From: Homalodisca vitripennis
Lineage: Eukaryota > Arthropoda > Insecta > Hemiptera > Cicadellidae
Length of the DNA stretch: 64,000 nucleotides
Assembly: GCF_021130785.1 (NCBI RefSeq)
Contig: NC_060212.1
Span: 150,998,501 to 151,062,500, forward strand
Direction of reading: 5' to 3'
A program made the translations under genes and the position numbers. Of the stretch, positions 1-45,496 are shown piece after piece. How positions within the stretch are numbered: the stretch's first letter is position 1; each line of letters opens with the position of its first letter. The notes under the pieces are model-generated. The model was not told where the DNA came from. It ran no database searches and worked only from the letters and a program-made list of their open reading frames with translations.

Positions 1-284
1 CTGTTAGCGGATTTGTTTATCTATGCAAGGTACATTTCCATTCAGTAGTTATCAAATAACAACCATAAAATTAAACTACTTTTTTGTAGCTGTTTCAGAA
101 AGTATGTTGAATTTTGTTTATCAGAAGCACTTGACAAATTTTTTGTAGATTTTACATATTTTTTTCCAGGAGCACTGAACAACAATTACATCTGTATTTT
201 ATATAGCAATCGTCAATTTTGTAAATGAAAATATATTGTTAGTGAATTGTTTGCTCACTACAGCCTACTGTTTGCTTGTTACAG

Positions 285-32765
<32,481 letters not shown>

Positions 32766-33475
32766 ATCATGTGTAAGAAATCCACAATGCACAGCAGTGG
32801 ATTGAAATACTGTGTTTAAGATGTAAGGAATAGATTGTTACCTTAAGATATTCTTGATAATTAAGCTCATTATAACAAAGGAATGCATAGATTTATCAAC
32901 TAGATGATATTGGTATGCAGGACGTTTTACCAATTTAAAAGTTCCGAGACTGGGACAAACTAATACAGAAAAAAGTAACTAATTACCAAGTAACTAAAAG
33001 TAAAAGGTAACTTGAATGGTGGATTTTAAGTTAAATCTAAAAACAACATATTATGGGCAAAGTATTAATAAGGGTCCCATAGGAAAAGTTATAGCCAACT
33101 AAATGTACTTTTTTTATATAAAGGGTCATTTTTACTGTCTTATGGTTTAGACATACTATTCATTTCAAAAATTTTAACGTTAACTTTGACTATGAATTGA
33201 CTTTTTTTAATGTTACATGTTATACCTCATTGTAACTTTTTTCAAATATATAATATTTAGAAACATATGGAAGCTGCAGAGTTGAATTTGATTCTTTGTG
33301 AGAATACTTATTTTTGCAGGTAAATAACTTTAAAGTGTGCTAAAGGAATAAGCATGATTTTTATTTAAACATAATAACATATAACATGTACAACTATTTA
33401 ATTATACTTTACAATATGTACTGAAGGTTGAGTTACATAAAGATGTCACAGTTTTATAAAATTTGGTATTTTTAC
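32766..33475. other. Likely 3' UTR and flank of the zinc-finger gene
   Basis: Follows the TAA stop. No clear AATAAA is seen in the first 700 bases; the first ones (about 33550 and 33595) lie in or beside a MITE, so the transcript end is uncertain. Confidence 0.4.
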
Positions 33476-33693
33476 AACAAACACTCCAATAATATAGGTT
33501 TTTTTTATTTTTGTGAGGCCTTTCATACTCAATGAGAACATCATCAGACTAAATAAAAGTGGTTAAAATAATAACATAAACAATTTTGTACTAAATAAAA
33601 ATATATGTCATTAAAAATACAAAGAGATGTTCTCATTGAGTACGAAAGGCCTCACAAGAATAAAAAACCTATATTATTGGAGTGTTTGTTTTA
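33476..33693. mobile_element. Small snap-back MITE (~66-bp inverted arms)
   Basis: The arms 33476-33543 and 33629-33693 are inverted copies sharing AACAAACACTCCAATAATAT, GAGGCCTTTC and CTCATTGAGT. A short AT-rich loop lies between. Non-coding; no target duplication could be fixed because the flanks are A/T-only. Confidence 0.7.
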
Positions 33694-36600
33694 AATTAAT
33701 ATCTAATTTTTTAATAAGAAAAGAGCTTCAAGAATGTACTTTTACAACAGTTTTTAATTTGTATGAAAGGAAACTCGCTACCAAAGAAATACATACTAAA
33801 ATTCTTGGTTTTGTGTAAAATTAACTTTTGTATGGCCCTGAGAAATTAAGCATTGACAGGGAACCAGCTAGTAGAAAGTTAGCCAAGGTTACAATTATTA
33901 AACTTATTAGCAATTTGTGATGGTGTTCGTGGGCATTTAAAGGACACGGCATAATTTTTCTTTCTCTGGGCTTCCATTTTTGTTTATAAAGAGCTAGCTT
34001 TCTGTTTAAATTTGTGTACATATATTATATATCCTGAAGGTCCTCCATCAGACACCTTATACAATTCATATGAAGAAACAAAAATTGATAATAAAGTGTT
34101 ACTTGCACTAAAGTAAAAGTAAACAACTAAGGAAAGTCTCATTAAACACAGTTAACCTCAATTCTGAACAAAATGAAGAACTAATCTCGGCACCAAATGA
34201 AAATACAAGACTAGCTCTCAAAAGCGCTTGCTGCACACAGCTTGTTCGTAATGCTGTCAAACAAAACAATCAGCTGATTTTGTAAAAAAAAATTGTATTA
34301 CCAAACCAAAAACGAACAATGAATTATTACACTCAGAAACTTATAAAACATATATGTTACAAAAAAAAAAAACCATTAACATTATGACGCACAAAGCGCT
34401 GACAGGCGCACATTACTAGGCAAATCGAATATCAGCGTCCGTAGCAGTCTACCTGTATGTCTTAAGCAATTTATTCTCTATACTTTCAGTGGTATATGAA
34501 TCAAATCGGATGCACACTAAAATAAACCTCGGAACTAGATAAATCTCTACTGTATAACATAAGTAGGCCCTTATACTCCATTAATTTTATCCATTTGTTG
34601 ATGAAATATATTTGATTTAACTTATGGGTAAGAAAAAAAGGAATAAAATGTTCTTATTTTCTAGAGTATATATCTGAAATTGTTTTATTTTTAAAATAGG
34701 CAATCAAAATGTTATACTTTCCAGTGTTGTTTACCGTTGACAGTGATTTCTGATTAAATACACATTTTGAATTAACATCTACTTGAATTTTGTCTTTTTA
34801 TGGAATGCTTGGATAACTATAACTTGTTCCTATTGGCTTTAGAATTTTGTTACACCTACAGCATGTTAAAAAAAACAAAGAACTTCCAGAGGTTATTTTT
34901 ATGTATTAAAAAAAGATTTAAATATACATAACACTGATGAATATCATCCCTAAACTAGCAGTAAACGATTGAAATTTTAAAGGATTTCTTTTAAAGGTAC
35001 CATATTCAATTTTGAGTCACAGAGTTTTAAGAACTTGAGAATATAACTGGAGATTGCATTGTAAAGGTTCGTGTAACTCGTTTTACAGCATTTTGGTATA
35101 TGACATAAGTAATTTATTAAACTCTTGTAATAAAATCTTGTATATAAGTGAGTATTTGTAAATATTAACACATCTGTATATATGTGAATTGTGTATCATT
35201 GGTAGAGAGAATTGTCTCGTTAATTACTAGGTATGAATTATAATTTGATAATTACATCTGAATGAATCACTTTATTTATGTGATTGCTTATTTATTTTAG
35301 TTTCATATTTGAACATTATCATGTTGACTATGATCTCTTAACAGGCCATATAGAAAATCTTGTTAACAAATATTTGTAATTAAAACTAAATTTCTATTTA
35401 TTGCTGATACATAATATTATTTGCAGAGTAATATTTTAATATACAATGTTACCTACTACAGTAGACACCCTCCAGTCCGGACTCATCTTGTGATTGAACT
35501 CTCAGTCGGACTTCAAAGAGTCAGATTTAATAACGATTATGTACTCGAAAGGTGTTGTTGATATGCACTTGAGTCATTGTTTCATTTCATCCATAAATAC
35601 TGTATTATTAGTATGGTGTATTATATCTGAATAGAAAATTATAACTGGAAACTTAACAAGACGTGTTGATTACAGCAATGAACTGTCTTAAAGGAGTCAT
35701 TTCCATTGTTAAACTGACCGGATGAGAGGGATTCTGAAACTGTGAAAAATAACTCAAGACCATAGAGGTTCAGATAAATTTAAAGGGAACCATCAAAATG
35801 AAACACTGGATTTAATTTATATGTAACTTTTTCACTCTTTATTGGGGGGGGGGGGGAGGGGTGAATATTGCTGGTTCCCTTTCAGTTTGTTTCAATATAT
35901 GTTTTTTTAAGAAAAATATATCACAATATTGAAGCACATATTTTGATTAAGTAGAATTACCAATATTTCAAGAACATAATATATTCCTTCATTATAAAAA
36001 AATGTCCATGGTAACTCTCCCGTAACTCTCTGGACAAAGGTATACCACGTTATTGCTCAGGTCAAGACAAACATATTTCACCATATGAACATGGGTTTCC
36101 GATGCTTAGTTTCCCATCTGTCTGTCTGTATGTGTTTTTTATTAAAAAATTAATATCTTAAAAACTAACTAATTAAATTATACCAAATTTGGCTCAAATG
36201 TTTATGATAACAAGGCCAGTGACTGAAAAATATATCATGAACTTATATTTAGTATTTTTAAAATGGCGGCCATTTACTGCTTAGAGCAGATTTACTGTGA
36301 CAAGACATGGCTCATATTGAGAGCTGCCGTTTATTCAGTGTTTGTAATTAGTTGGCTATTCACTGAGAGCCTGAGTTACAGGACACCCTGTAATAAAAAA
36401 ACAGTGTACATATTAGTGTGTGGTAATATGTTAGCAATTAAAGTTGTAAATATATAAACTTTGAATAGATAGATTAGATTGATTTTGCTGTGTGCTGATA
36501 AAGGGAGTTTTTGTGTGTTTACAAAGTAGGCCATTATTGCATTGTATAATTTGTGGATGGAACTAGCTTGCCTGTGATTAACTTTTATAAAGTGTACATT

Positions 36601-38169
36601 TCAGATGCAGGAATCTCAATTTTCTCTCTCACTGTCAACAATATGAGTAAATGTAGGATTTTGTTGGATTCACCCTGGACCTGATCAGAATAAAGATTTG
36701 TGCAGTAATGTAAACTGGGAGTGCAAGTTACACAATTCAGTTTTTTCAAACTTTTTATAAAGTAGATTTTCATAAGCGTTGTGTCTTAATACATAAATGA
36801 TGCTAATATGTTGATTATTTCTTTCTGATGTGCCAGCTGTCTTAAAAGTACTACAACCCCACCTAAACTTTGAGAATTGCCTTATCTCCTTTAGGAATAT
36901 GTCATAAAAAAGCCTGACAGTGTGTTTGATAGAATCAGAAAAGTTACACAACGGTCTTATCCAAGGGGCATATTTCTGAAGAATATTTCAATATTCTCAT
37001 CAACTCAAAAGTTAAACAAAATTAAATTTATATTAAATTTTTTTTAACTGTTTACCTCACATTATATAATGAGTGTTTTAGGTTAGTATCAACTAAGATT
37101 AAACACACTGAGAATGATGTATCTTAATAAATACATGCGATGTAAAGGGTTAAAGAGGTGAAGCTAGAACTTGAAAGTTCTCTCTGCCACCCTTCCCACT
37201 TGAATTACCTGAACCCTGTGTAGTTCCTTCGTAGTTGCATTTAAGGTTAACAAATATGCATAGCTTTAAATAAAATAATGAAATGAACTTATAATAGTTG
37301 GGCATTATATTAAGCCCATATAACCAGGTAAAAAAAACTAAGAAAGTTTCTTATTGGGCATAAACTAAAAATGGCAAAAACGATTATATATATATTTTTT
37401 TAATTTCATGTGTATACTGTACATAAGGCTTTTTTATTTTTGTGTGACAATAGCAAAGGCGTGCAAATTTATTGCAAATAAACTGTTACTTCAAGATTTT
37501 CTATGTTTCTAACACACACCAAAATATTTAATAAATACATACTTTTATCATTTTTGTAAATTGGTTGGCCTTAATTTATTGAAAAATTTATAAACCTATT
37601 CAGAATTCTCAAAAATAATAAAAGAGCATGTAAAGAAACTAAAATTGGTAATATATTGATTATTATGAAATTCGTGAACATTTTTAGTACAAATTCACAT
37701 TAGACGTAGGCTACCGTACTCTAGACGTAGACATGGGCTGTTAGTAATAATTACTAGGCGTAACAAGTAGTAGCAATTATTGAACATGAATTTAAATTAA
37801 ACAAAAACACAAAGTACAAACAGAAAAACTGCACTGTATTTACAATTAAAAACAAACTTCGTCATTGTCACCAGCTGATCACAGAATGTAACAAACATTT
37901 TATGCAATTTTGGAGTAGCGACAACCAGACTGGAAAGTTTTAATGTCTACAATCTGTTAAGGGTGGCTGACTATTAGGACACCAGGTATAACAATCTTTA
38001 TTATCACAATTTAAATAACATACATTTCTTAACTCTCCTACTGGGCAGTAACTCATTTTGAGTACCTCTAGGTTCCATCTGTAATGGCCAGCAATTCATT
38101 TTGAGTCATTATATCATCTCCACTTCTATAGCAAATGTACTCATCAAATCAAATGGGCATTAGCCCAGA
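33694..38169. other. Intergenic AT-rich sequence
   Basis: No gene recognised. It contains a 13-G run plus GGGG at 35844-35861, and, near 35460, CAGTAGACACCCTCCAGTCC, which resembles a pogo/Tigger-type terminus without a visible partner. Candidate AATAAA sites are scattered, as expected in AT-rich DNA. Confidence 0.5.
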
Positions 38170-38175
38170 CAAAAA

Positions 38176-38960
38176 AAATTATGGTTGCCTGTAAAGTCGG
38201 TTTTACGGGCGAAGATTTTACGTGACAACGTCTTTTTCTCGGTAGAATATTTATTGATATGAATATTATTAAATTGCACAATAGGAACAAGGAATTGAAT
38301 GAAAAGAAGAATTGCACAAATTTTAACTATAGAAATATATTTTGTTTACTAAAACATTGTACATAATTTGAAATTAATTAAAATTTGTTATTGTAAATGG
38401 TAAAGTTGAATAAAACATTTACTAAAATTGGAATTTGAAATTCTTGCTAAACACAGTTAAATTCTAACTCCGCACGTTGTGATTGGTCGGTTTAGTTCGT
38501 TTGTTTGGTCGCACTGTTATGACAGGTTAGAGGTTATAATTTGTTATTTTAAATGTTTGACTAGCAATACGCGCTGTTTCTTCTCAATCGACTGAATTAC
38601 GATAGATTGCAGATTGATTTAAACTAATAATTTACTTAACACTATCAACATTTGTCAATAGTATGACATAACCTATAAACTCAGTTTCTCAACTTTTGTG
38701 TCAATCTAACAATTAATCAATCAATCATAGTTTACGATAATGAAATATCAGTGTACAATTATTTACCTTTATTGTTGTAGTTGTTGTAAATGACGAATCT
38801 AAGCACTCCACATTTTCACGAATAAACATAGTTATCTGCTTTATCCCGTGCGGCGGACCCACTGGACGGGCATCGTAACGTTACCGAGCGTTACACTTTT
38901 TCATGAGTGACTCCGAGCCGCAACCTAATTTAAGACGTTGTCACGTCAAAAACGATATGT
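38176..38960. mobile_element. Non-autonomous DNA element with inverted ACGTGACAACGT ends
   Basis: ACGTGACAACGTCTT at about 38220 is matched by the inverted AAGACGTTGTCACGT at about 38933. The sequence between is non-coding, and GC-rich near the right end (GTGCGGCGGACCCACTGG). The exact borders and target duplication are not resolved. Confidence 0.5.
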
Positions 38961-40739
38961 ATGTTTTCCCAAATGAACTAAACTATATTCCCAAAAATGT
39001 ATTTAAATTTCCAATAGACCTAATCACTTGATTTTAGCAAGTTATAAAATAGTTGTGTAGTTAGTGCCAGCCACAAAGTTGTAAGAAGGGTAAGAAACTA
39101 CCTATATTTTCATGTATCATACTGAAGGGATTTTCCATTTGGTGAGTATTAAACTTACATCACTGAAAAGAATAGCTCTTTCTAAACATGTGGGTTTTTT
39201 TACAAGTCAACACGTTTTCTTTAGACGTATAAAAAATTGGTTACCTAGCTACCACTTATGTAAATGTTTTTTGCAAAGGGTTTCTCAGCTAAAAATGCTG
39301 CAGTAGTTATTCTGCACATAATTACACAATGGAATAATGGCCTTTGTTTTTCTTCCACAAAAAAGCACCATAGTGCTTTCTTTAAAGATATTATAAATAA
39401 GTAGATAAATTAATAAAGTTTAAGTGGTAATGTATAAAGTACAATAATAAATTAAGTTTAATTTTTTTGTAGTACCTAAGTGTTTTTGTATTATTTTAAT
39501 GTATGTTTGTGCAATATACAGCATTGTACATATAGTTTTGTTTTAAAAATGGTTTTTTATTTAGCCTTTCTTATCCACAATATCTTTCACAAATCAGTCA
39601 GATTTCACCATTAGTTAATTTTATATTTATATATAAAATTAATAAATAATAAAATTTTATATAAAAAATTAAAAAAATAGAATAAATCATTTATATATGT
39701 GTAAACACCATGTTCTTTTCCAGCCTGAAGTCATTGTGCCACAGTTTTAACCAGATAATCATCAAGATCACAACTAAATTGGTAGAGTAAATTGCTAAAA
39801 TATAGTAGTTTATTTTTATGGAAAGTATAATGAAAAAGTACTAAATTATAAAATAAATGTTATATAGATGCACCGATTTACATAATATAATGTCGTTTAA
39901 TATCCTCACCGTGCATGCATCATCACTCCATCATGTCATTATACCTTATAGCCAATTATACTAAAAAATTGTTTCTTTTAGTGTGGCAAATTCATTGTTA
40001 CACTTCTGAACTTTTATTTAAATCTTCAATCCTCAAAACATGGTAAGTATTCTATTTTAGTAACATAATGAAGAACCTTAACTGGAAAGTCTGTTAAAAA
40101 AAATTGCAGAGGGCAAGTTAAGACCTTCATGCTCCCTCTTCTTGAAGAAGGACCCACCTTGAAAGAACCATCGGTTTCGACCAGGGGCAGTAAAGGGGGC
40201 ACAGTTCCCAAGTACTCCAAAAAAACTGAGAAGAGTGGATCTGTGGGGAGGAGGATGGTGAAAAGGCGTAATAAAATGCCTTATTCAGATAAACCTCCAC
40301 CATGTTAAGGGCACAACAAACATCTTGAAAAGGAGGTTTATCTTAAAAATCAAATCAAAACATCTTTTTCACTCAACAAACATGTACATGAATAGTGTCA
40401 TAAACGTTCTTACCAACTAACAACCTAAATCATACATATTACTGAATTATTATTTCTGTAAATATTCGTCTATTGAATTAGGAGCTAAATTAATTAAGTG
40501 GTCTTTCAATAATGTTTCAAATTTCTTTTTTTTATCTTTCCTGTCTTATTTCTATTGGTAAATATCTACAGAAATATTTTCCTATATAAGAAATATGTTT
40601 GTAAAGAAATTTAAATGGTGATGGTAGTGAATTGGTGGGCTCATCATACAGAAGAAGATTGCCCACAAGCGTTACAAAAGCAGTCTCAACCTCGTCCGTT
40701 ACTAGGAATTATCCAACCTTAGAGACACATGTAAGTCTA
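38961..40739. other. Intergenic AT-rich sequence
   Basis: No gene recognised. A weak + strand reading at about 40120-40290 (Lys/Ser/Gly-rich) has no recognisable homology. Confidence 0.4.
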
Positions 40740-42450
40740 TGTCAAGTGAATGCTTCAGACGTTTTTGTCACATGTTGAGTAAAATATCTGTAATAGTTCA
40801 GGGGCGTTTTGGGACCTGGTCAAGGCTCGGTGAATATCTCCCAACATGCTGTCGAATTTACATCTTGACGGAGGAGAAGCTAAAAATTCCACAAGCAAAT
40901 GCCGATTATTCTTCAACTCTGTCTATTCTCCGCCTTCAGATAGCGCCCCTGTCTTTACTGAATACTCCGTCTATGATTACTTAAGCAATATAACAGTAAC
41001 CAAAGATGTTCTACTCAAACTTGAACGTCTTGACACCTCAAAAGGAGCTGGCCTTGACAGCTTTCCTTCGGTAATTCACTTCTTCCGTTACCTCCTTGCT
41101 GAGCCTCTGTAATGTCTAGTGAATCACTGGAAAATGGCATCTTTCCTGGAGCTCTGAAAAATTGCTACATCATAAATCCAATGGCCCATGCAATATATGG
41201 AACTATCGCCTCATCACTATTCTGCCTTGAATTGGTAAGTTGTTAGAAGATTTCATAGTGGACAGACCTAATTCATTCATATCAAAGACAATTCATCCTT
41301 CTGAACATGGCTTTGTTCGTGGAAAATCCACTATCTAATCTGATATTCCAAGAGTAGTTGTTGGCTGCCTTTCGGAAGTAGAAGCAAGTTTGTGTGGTTT
41401 GCATAGACATGGCAAATGCTTTCAATAAAGTGGGCCACTCCATCCTCTTCACCACGTTAAAAGGCAACGTGGTGGCCGACCAGTTATTGCCTTGGATATC
41501 CAGCTATCTCTGATTGATCTCTATATGTTAAAATTGACTCTTCTGTTTCCCACAAAATTTTTACTTTCTTCAGGGTTACCTCAGGGCTCTTTATTGGGCC
41601 CATAAATCTTTAATATCTTTGTGAATGAACTCCTGGATATAGTTAACTTTAACGCTTTACAGTTTTCAGATGATCTGATAGTTTTCACTGAAATTTCTTC
41701 ACCTGAAGACACTCAAAAGCTTCAGGATAACTTATTTACAATAGAGGAATGGTGTAAGAGAAACTATATGTTCGGCGAAACCCCGGCAAATGCTCTACAG
41801 TCACTTTTCATAGAATCAGATCGCCAATCCTAAAATCTTATTTTATTTCTAACTCGGACTCCAAAACCCTATAACATAAAATATTTGGCAGTTCGTTTCG
41901 GCAGCGATATGCGATTGCCTATTTATATCAAATGCATTTTGTAAACATGCCAACAAGATAGCCTACTCGGCTTTATAAAAAGATTCTCTAGAGATGTCAA
42001 CAATCCTATTGCTCTACGTGCTCTCTACTGCCCCCTGATGAGACAGATTGTGGAGAATGCCAACCCAGTATGGTCTCCTTATGCAATTGGTGCGAAGTGA
42101 AGACTAGAGCGCTTCATCCGTTTAGTTGGGACCATACTTGGCTACAGATTTATGGAGGTTCCTGTGGAAATCATTTCAGAAGAACCACATGTTTCTTCTC
42201 TTGCCGTAAGACATAACGTGGCTGATGTACTCTTGCTTTCTGAGATTATGAATGGCCTCATGCAATGCTCGGCTAAATTAGACTTCAAAGCCCCAATAAG
42301 CACCAGATATCGCGGTCTATTAAGTCGCAAGCATCACGCCACAAACTTTAACTTAAATAGTCCCTTAGTGAAATTTTTCCGTCTGGGAAACCAGCTTGTC
42401 CTATATTGTGCTTTCTTCTGCGATAACCTGCAACTCTTTTCCGACTAGGA
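40740..42450 (+). pseudogene. Non-LTR retrotransposon relic (jockey/CR1-like)
   Basis: The + strand reads FNSVYSPPSDSAPVFTEYS, then LERLDTSKGAGLDSFPS (about 41010-41070, the RT entry motif), a VTSGLFIGP version of motif B (about 41570), and a C-terminal block SLAVRHNVADVLLLSEIMNG and PISTRYRGLLSR (42190-42330). Order and motifs are those of jockey/CR1 LINEs. Frequent stops and frameshifts show long decay. No endonuclease region is recognised, so it is 5'-truncated. Confidence 0.75.
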
Positions 42451-42659
42451 TTGTTAAATTTCTTACTTTAGATTAAGTATAATCAATTACTGATTGTTTA
42501 TTGTTATCTTTTACTATTTATTTTATACTGTTTTATGTTATCCTTATTATTTATTGTGTTTATCCTATTGTTAGTCATATTATTTATTATTAATTGTTAT
42601 AATATTTCTTGCAAGCAACCCGCCTGCCCAGCCGTTGGTGGTGGTTCGGAAGTCACCCT

Positions 42660-43200
42660 TAAAGCACGGCGCCCACTGCGTCCGCCCCGGCCCGGATATT
42701 GTAGGATGACAAAATATACTTAATCATATGGACACTCGCCCACTGCGACCGGCTCGGGCCAGCCCGGCCCGGCCGGGCTTTTTGTGAAGTCGAAACTCAT
42801 GCAATTAAATGGCCACCACTGCGACCGCCCAAGAGCCAACCGAGGCCGGGACGGGCTGGGCCGGCCCGGGCCGTTCGCAGTGGGCGGGTGTCCAATTGAT
42901 CGTATGCATTTCGAGAAGGCCGGAAGGGAGGTGATGTTATGGGGTGTGGGTGGGTTGGGGATACCCCTTCTACGTGGTCTCCTTTATCTGTATAGAGTTT
43001 ATCCACTCTCCGAACGTACCCTCAGTGGTGCAGGTCGTTGTATTGGTCCCCCGAAAAATGGCTAGTTGTGTCTACTCCGACGAGAAATTTATTGAAAGAA
43101 TGCGCCTTTACGAACACTTATAAAAATCCTGCACATAAGAGTTATCACGACTTAGGAATGACAGGAAACTCGTGGGAGGAGATAGCGACTTCACTAAATG
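42660..43200 (+). mobile_element. Possible PIF/Harbinger relic with MADF-like frame
   Basis: A GC-rich terminus-like sequence CGCCCACTGCGTCCGCC at about 42670 is followed by a nested MITE with the same terminal motif (42730-42893), then at 43050 by an ATG frame MASCVYSDEKFIERMRLYEH. One frame over it continues KSYHDLGMTGNSWEEIATSL. This resembles the start of a MADF domain (an acidic D/E-x-x-L/F-I start and a W-x-x-I-A motif). MADF proteins are partners of PIF/Harbinger transposases, but a host MADF gene fragment is also possible. A frameshift near 43115 breaks it. Confidence 0.4.
42730..42893. mobile_element. GC-rich MITE, 164 bp
   Basis: The inverted ends match over about 40 bases, beginning GGACACTCGCCCACTGCGA at the left and the complement of a near-identical GGACACCCGCCCACTGCGA at the right. 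Strikingly GC-rich against its surroundings. No clear target duplication was found. Confidence 0.75.
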
Positions 43201-44260
43201 CTACCGGTTCCGATATTTATTCAAATTTTTAACCTTAGAACTAGTCATCTATTATTTCACTGCTGGTATACGTATACAGGCTGATTCGTTAAAGTTTATT
43301 TATCCTATTTGAAAGTATGTTAGTTTAATTAACAATAATTATACAGCTTGTAATCATGGAAGGAATGGCTCATTGAGTAATGTTATTGCTCGTCCACCTT
43401 ATTCTTTTCTTCAGCTTCTGTAAATATTCCATTTGACAGTATCAAGAGGATACATTATTGGTTCGTTATGTTCGTATATTAGTAAGTTTGATCATCAAGA
43501 ATGATTTTATTATAACCTACATCACTGTTAGTATAGCACACATGATATATAAAGTTGTTTTGAGTTTTTCAGTGACGCGATCTATAGTAGTATATAATTA
43601 ATATTATTGTTATTCATATTTGAAGTACACTACTACTCTCGAAATGCTAAATTTTAAAAACGTTTTTGATTTTTCATTTTGTGAAAATCTATTTAAATTA
43701 TTACGATTATAAAAAAAATAGAAAATCAGTCCAGCCGTCCTCTGGTGTTGTGCTTACCAACGGCATTAATTAATAACTTTTCCTAGGCGTTGATAAATTA
43801 ATAAGTCAGTTAGTCTTATTTTTTAGTCTATAAAAATCCTATTCTTAGATTCTCATTATAGAGTTACAGTCTAGCGCCTTTGGTTTAAGCTCTCAACATG
43901 ATACACTGACGAGTGGTTTCTAGAGCTTCAATAATTATAGTTGCTAAGAGGGAGACGATGCCTTAGCACCCCCTGGAATAAGGAACTCCCGGGCTCTGGG
44001 GTCATGCCTGAGGGGGTAGTGCTTATTAAGCACATGGACATATTTAAGGTGCAGAATATTAACACTCTCATTTCATTCAGGTGTGATACAGTGCATGAAC
44101 TTTGTATTTTATGTATGGAATTTAACTGGATGTATTTTTTATTTTTATTAATTAAATAACTATTTTTTAGAATTTTTAAATCGCCAAAAGCCTTTACATC
44201 TATTTATTTTGCATTTTGATTTCAGATGTTTAGTTGTGACGAATTAATTTTTATAAGAGC

Positions 44261-44299
<39 letters not shown>

Positions 44300-44399
44300 T
44301 ATATGCTCAGACATTAATTCGCAGAAAAGAGGCAACTGAAATTCATTACCATTCAAAACTAAAGTTATGCCCATTCAGTTGAAATAATAAAAACAACAA
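43201..44399. other. Intergenic AT-rich sequence with a (CA)n microsatellite
   Basis: No gene recognised. A (CA)n tract occupies about 44265-44297. Confidence 0.6.
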
Positions 44400-44720
44400 T
44401 CTCTAGTACCAGAAGGAGCAGTTTTGGGTCCTTTTCTTTTATCTTTATTAATGATGTTGCTGAAGCAATCCACGAGAGGAACCTTTTTATGTTTGCCTAT
44501 GATACAACAAGGCTAAGAACTTTAACAGGATAGTCTGATTTTGTTATAAACATGAATTGTCTGGTTTAATTTTCCAAAAACATTAACTCAAATTAAATCT
44601 AGAAAAAATATTGTCCGCATCCAAACAAATAATATGTGTGTCTCAAAATTCTCATGAACCTCGTCCACTGATCTTTTATCCATACACTACATGTGCACTG
44701 CACAACGTGTTCAAAGCGTG
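44400..44720 (+). pseudogene. Short reverse transcriptase relic
   Basis: The + strand reads a motif-B-like stretch ending GPFLF-type residues, then FINDVAEAIHERNLFMFAYD, with AYDTT in the place of the catalytic YADDT. Only motifs B and C are recognisable. Frame breaks occur on both sides. Confidence 0.6.
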
Positions 44721-44878
44721 ATTTCTATAAGCGTCAATAAACAACGGCAAGAAATTGGGAGACAGAAATACTGATATATCACTCATACGAATGTTTAATT
44801 TGACTGATGAAATCGGTTTTTGCTGTGGTGACATCGTACACAATAGACGATCACTGGATACATTTATATACTTTCCTG

Positions 44879-44909
<31 letters not shown>
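44879..44909. repeat. Poly(A) run, 31 bases
   Basis: Uninterrupted A tract. It lies about 160 bases after the RT relic but no other sign ties it to that element. Confidence 0.9.
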
Positions 44910-44911
<2 letters not shown>

Positions 44912-45424
44912 GGCTACACTCTTTTGCAGTCTTCTTACATTATTTTTTTAACTCTGCTTTATTTCGTTCCTGTTAGTAATAATACACAATTTATTTTTTA
45001 CTTAAAAATGGAAAATTATCAATTTTCATTATATAGTAAGAAAACCTAATTTCGCGTATATATTACGTCTTTGGCTTGTATATTCTATGAGTGTATTTTT
45101 CATTTATTCAGATTCATCAAACTGTGAGAAAAAAAAACAAACAAAATAAACATAGAATCCTAGGCCTATATACTGATTAGTGATTACTGACGAAGTAAGA
45201 AAATTAAAGTAGAAGTGGAACGAAAAATATATCTAAGGAATATATTTTTTGTATTATTGAAATTAAATGTTCATTCAATTGCATTAACAGTTTAGTGTAA
45301 CTCATCATATATAATATCGAAGGAATAGAAAGGTGACCTGTTATAGGCTTGATATTTTATCTGTATTTTGATTTTTGAACCGGATTGTTATGTGCTAGTA
45401 GAAACCTTTTAAGTTACCATCAAA
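44910..45424 (+). promoter_or_regulatory. Upstream region and 5' UTR of ATG3
   Basis: The 500 bases before the ATG must hold the promoter, but I see no convincing TATA box or initiator among many AT-rich matches. The ATG context is ATCAAAATGC: A at -3, a good context for an insect start. Confidence 0.3.
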
Positions 45425-45496
45425 ATGCAAAGTGTCATAAACACAGTCAAAGGAACAGCACTTGGGGTTGCAGAATATTTGACACCTGTGTTGAAG
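45425..45496 (+). CDS. ATG3: ATG3 exon 1
   Basis: 24 codons encoding the membrane-curvature-sensing amphipathic helix ([20 protein letters not shown]). Donor AAG|GTGAGA. Followed by a 7.9-kb intron full of transposons. Confidence 0.95.

Noticed and set aside
36263..36457. 64-residue frame MAAIYCLEQIY
   Set aside because: Single short frame in AT-rich intergenic DNA, with no homology or splice context.
39730..39759. Tiny exon-like piece: acceptor TTCTTTTCCAG then PEVIVPQF and a stop
   Set aside because: Only eight codons, no matching donor-side evidence, and 7 kb past the zinc-finger stop; chance is likely.
42784..43065. 93-residue GC-rich frame
   Set aside because: Runs across the GC-rich MITE and the start of the MADF-like region in the wrong frame; Pro/Arg/Gly bias only reflects base composition.
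44810..44976. Lys-rich frames over the poly(A) run
   Set aside because: Poly-Lys comes from the 31-A tract; no gene.
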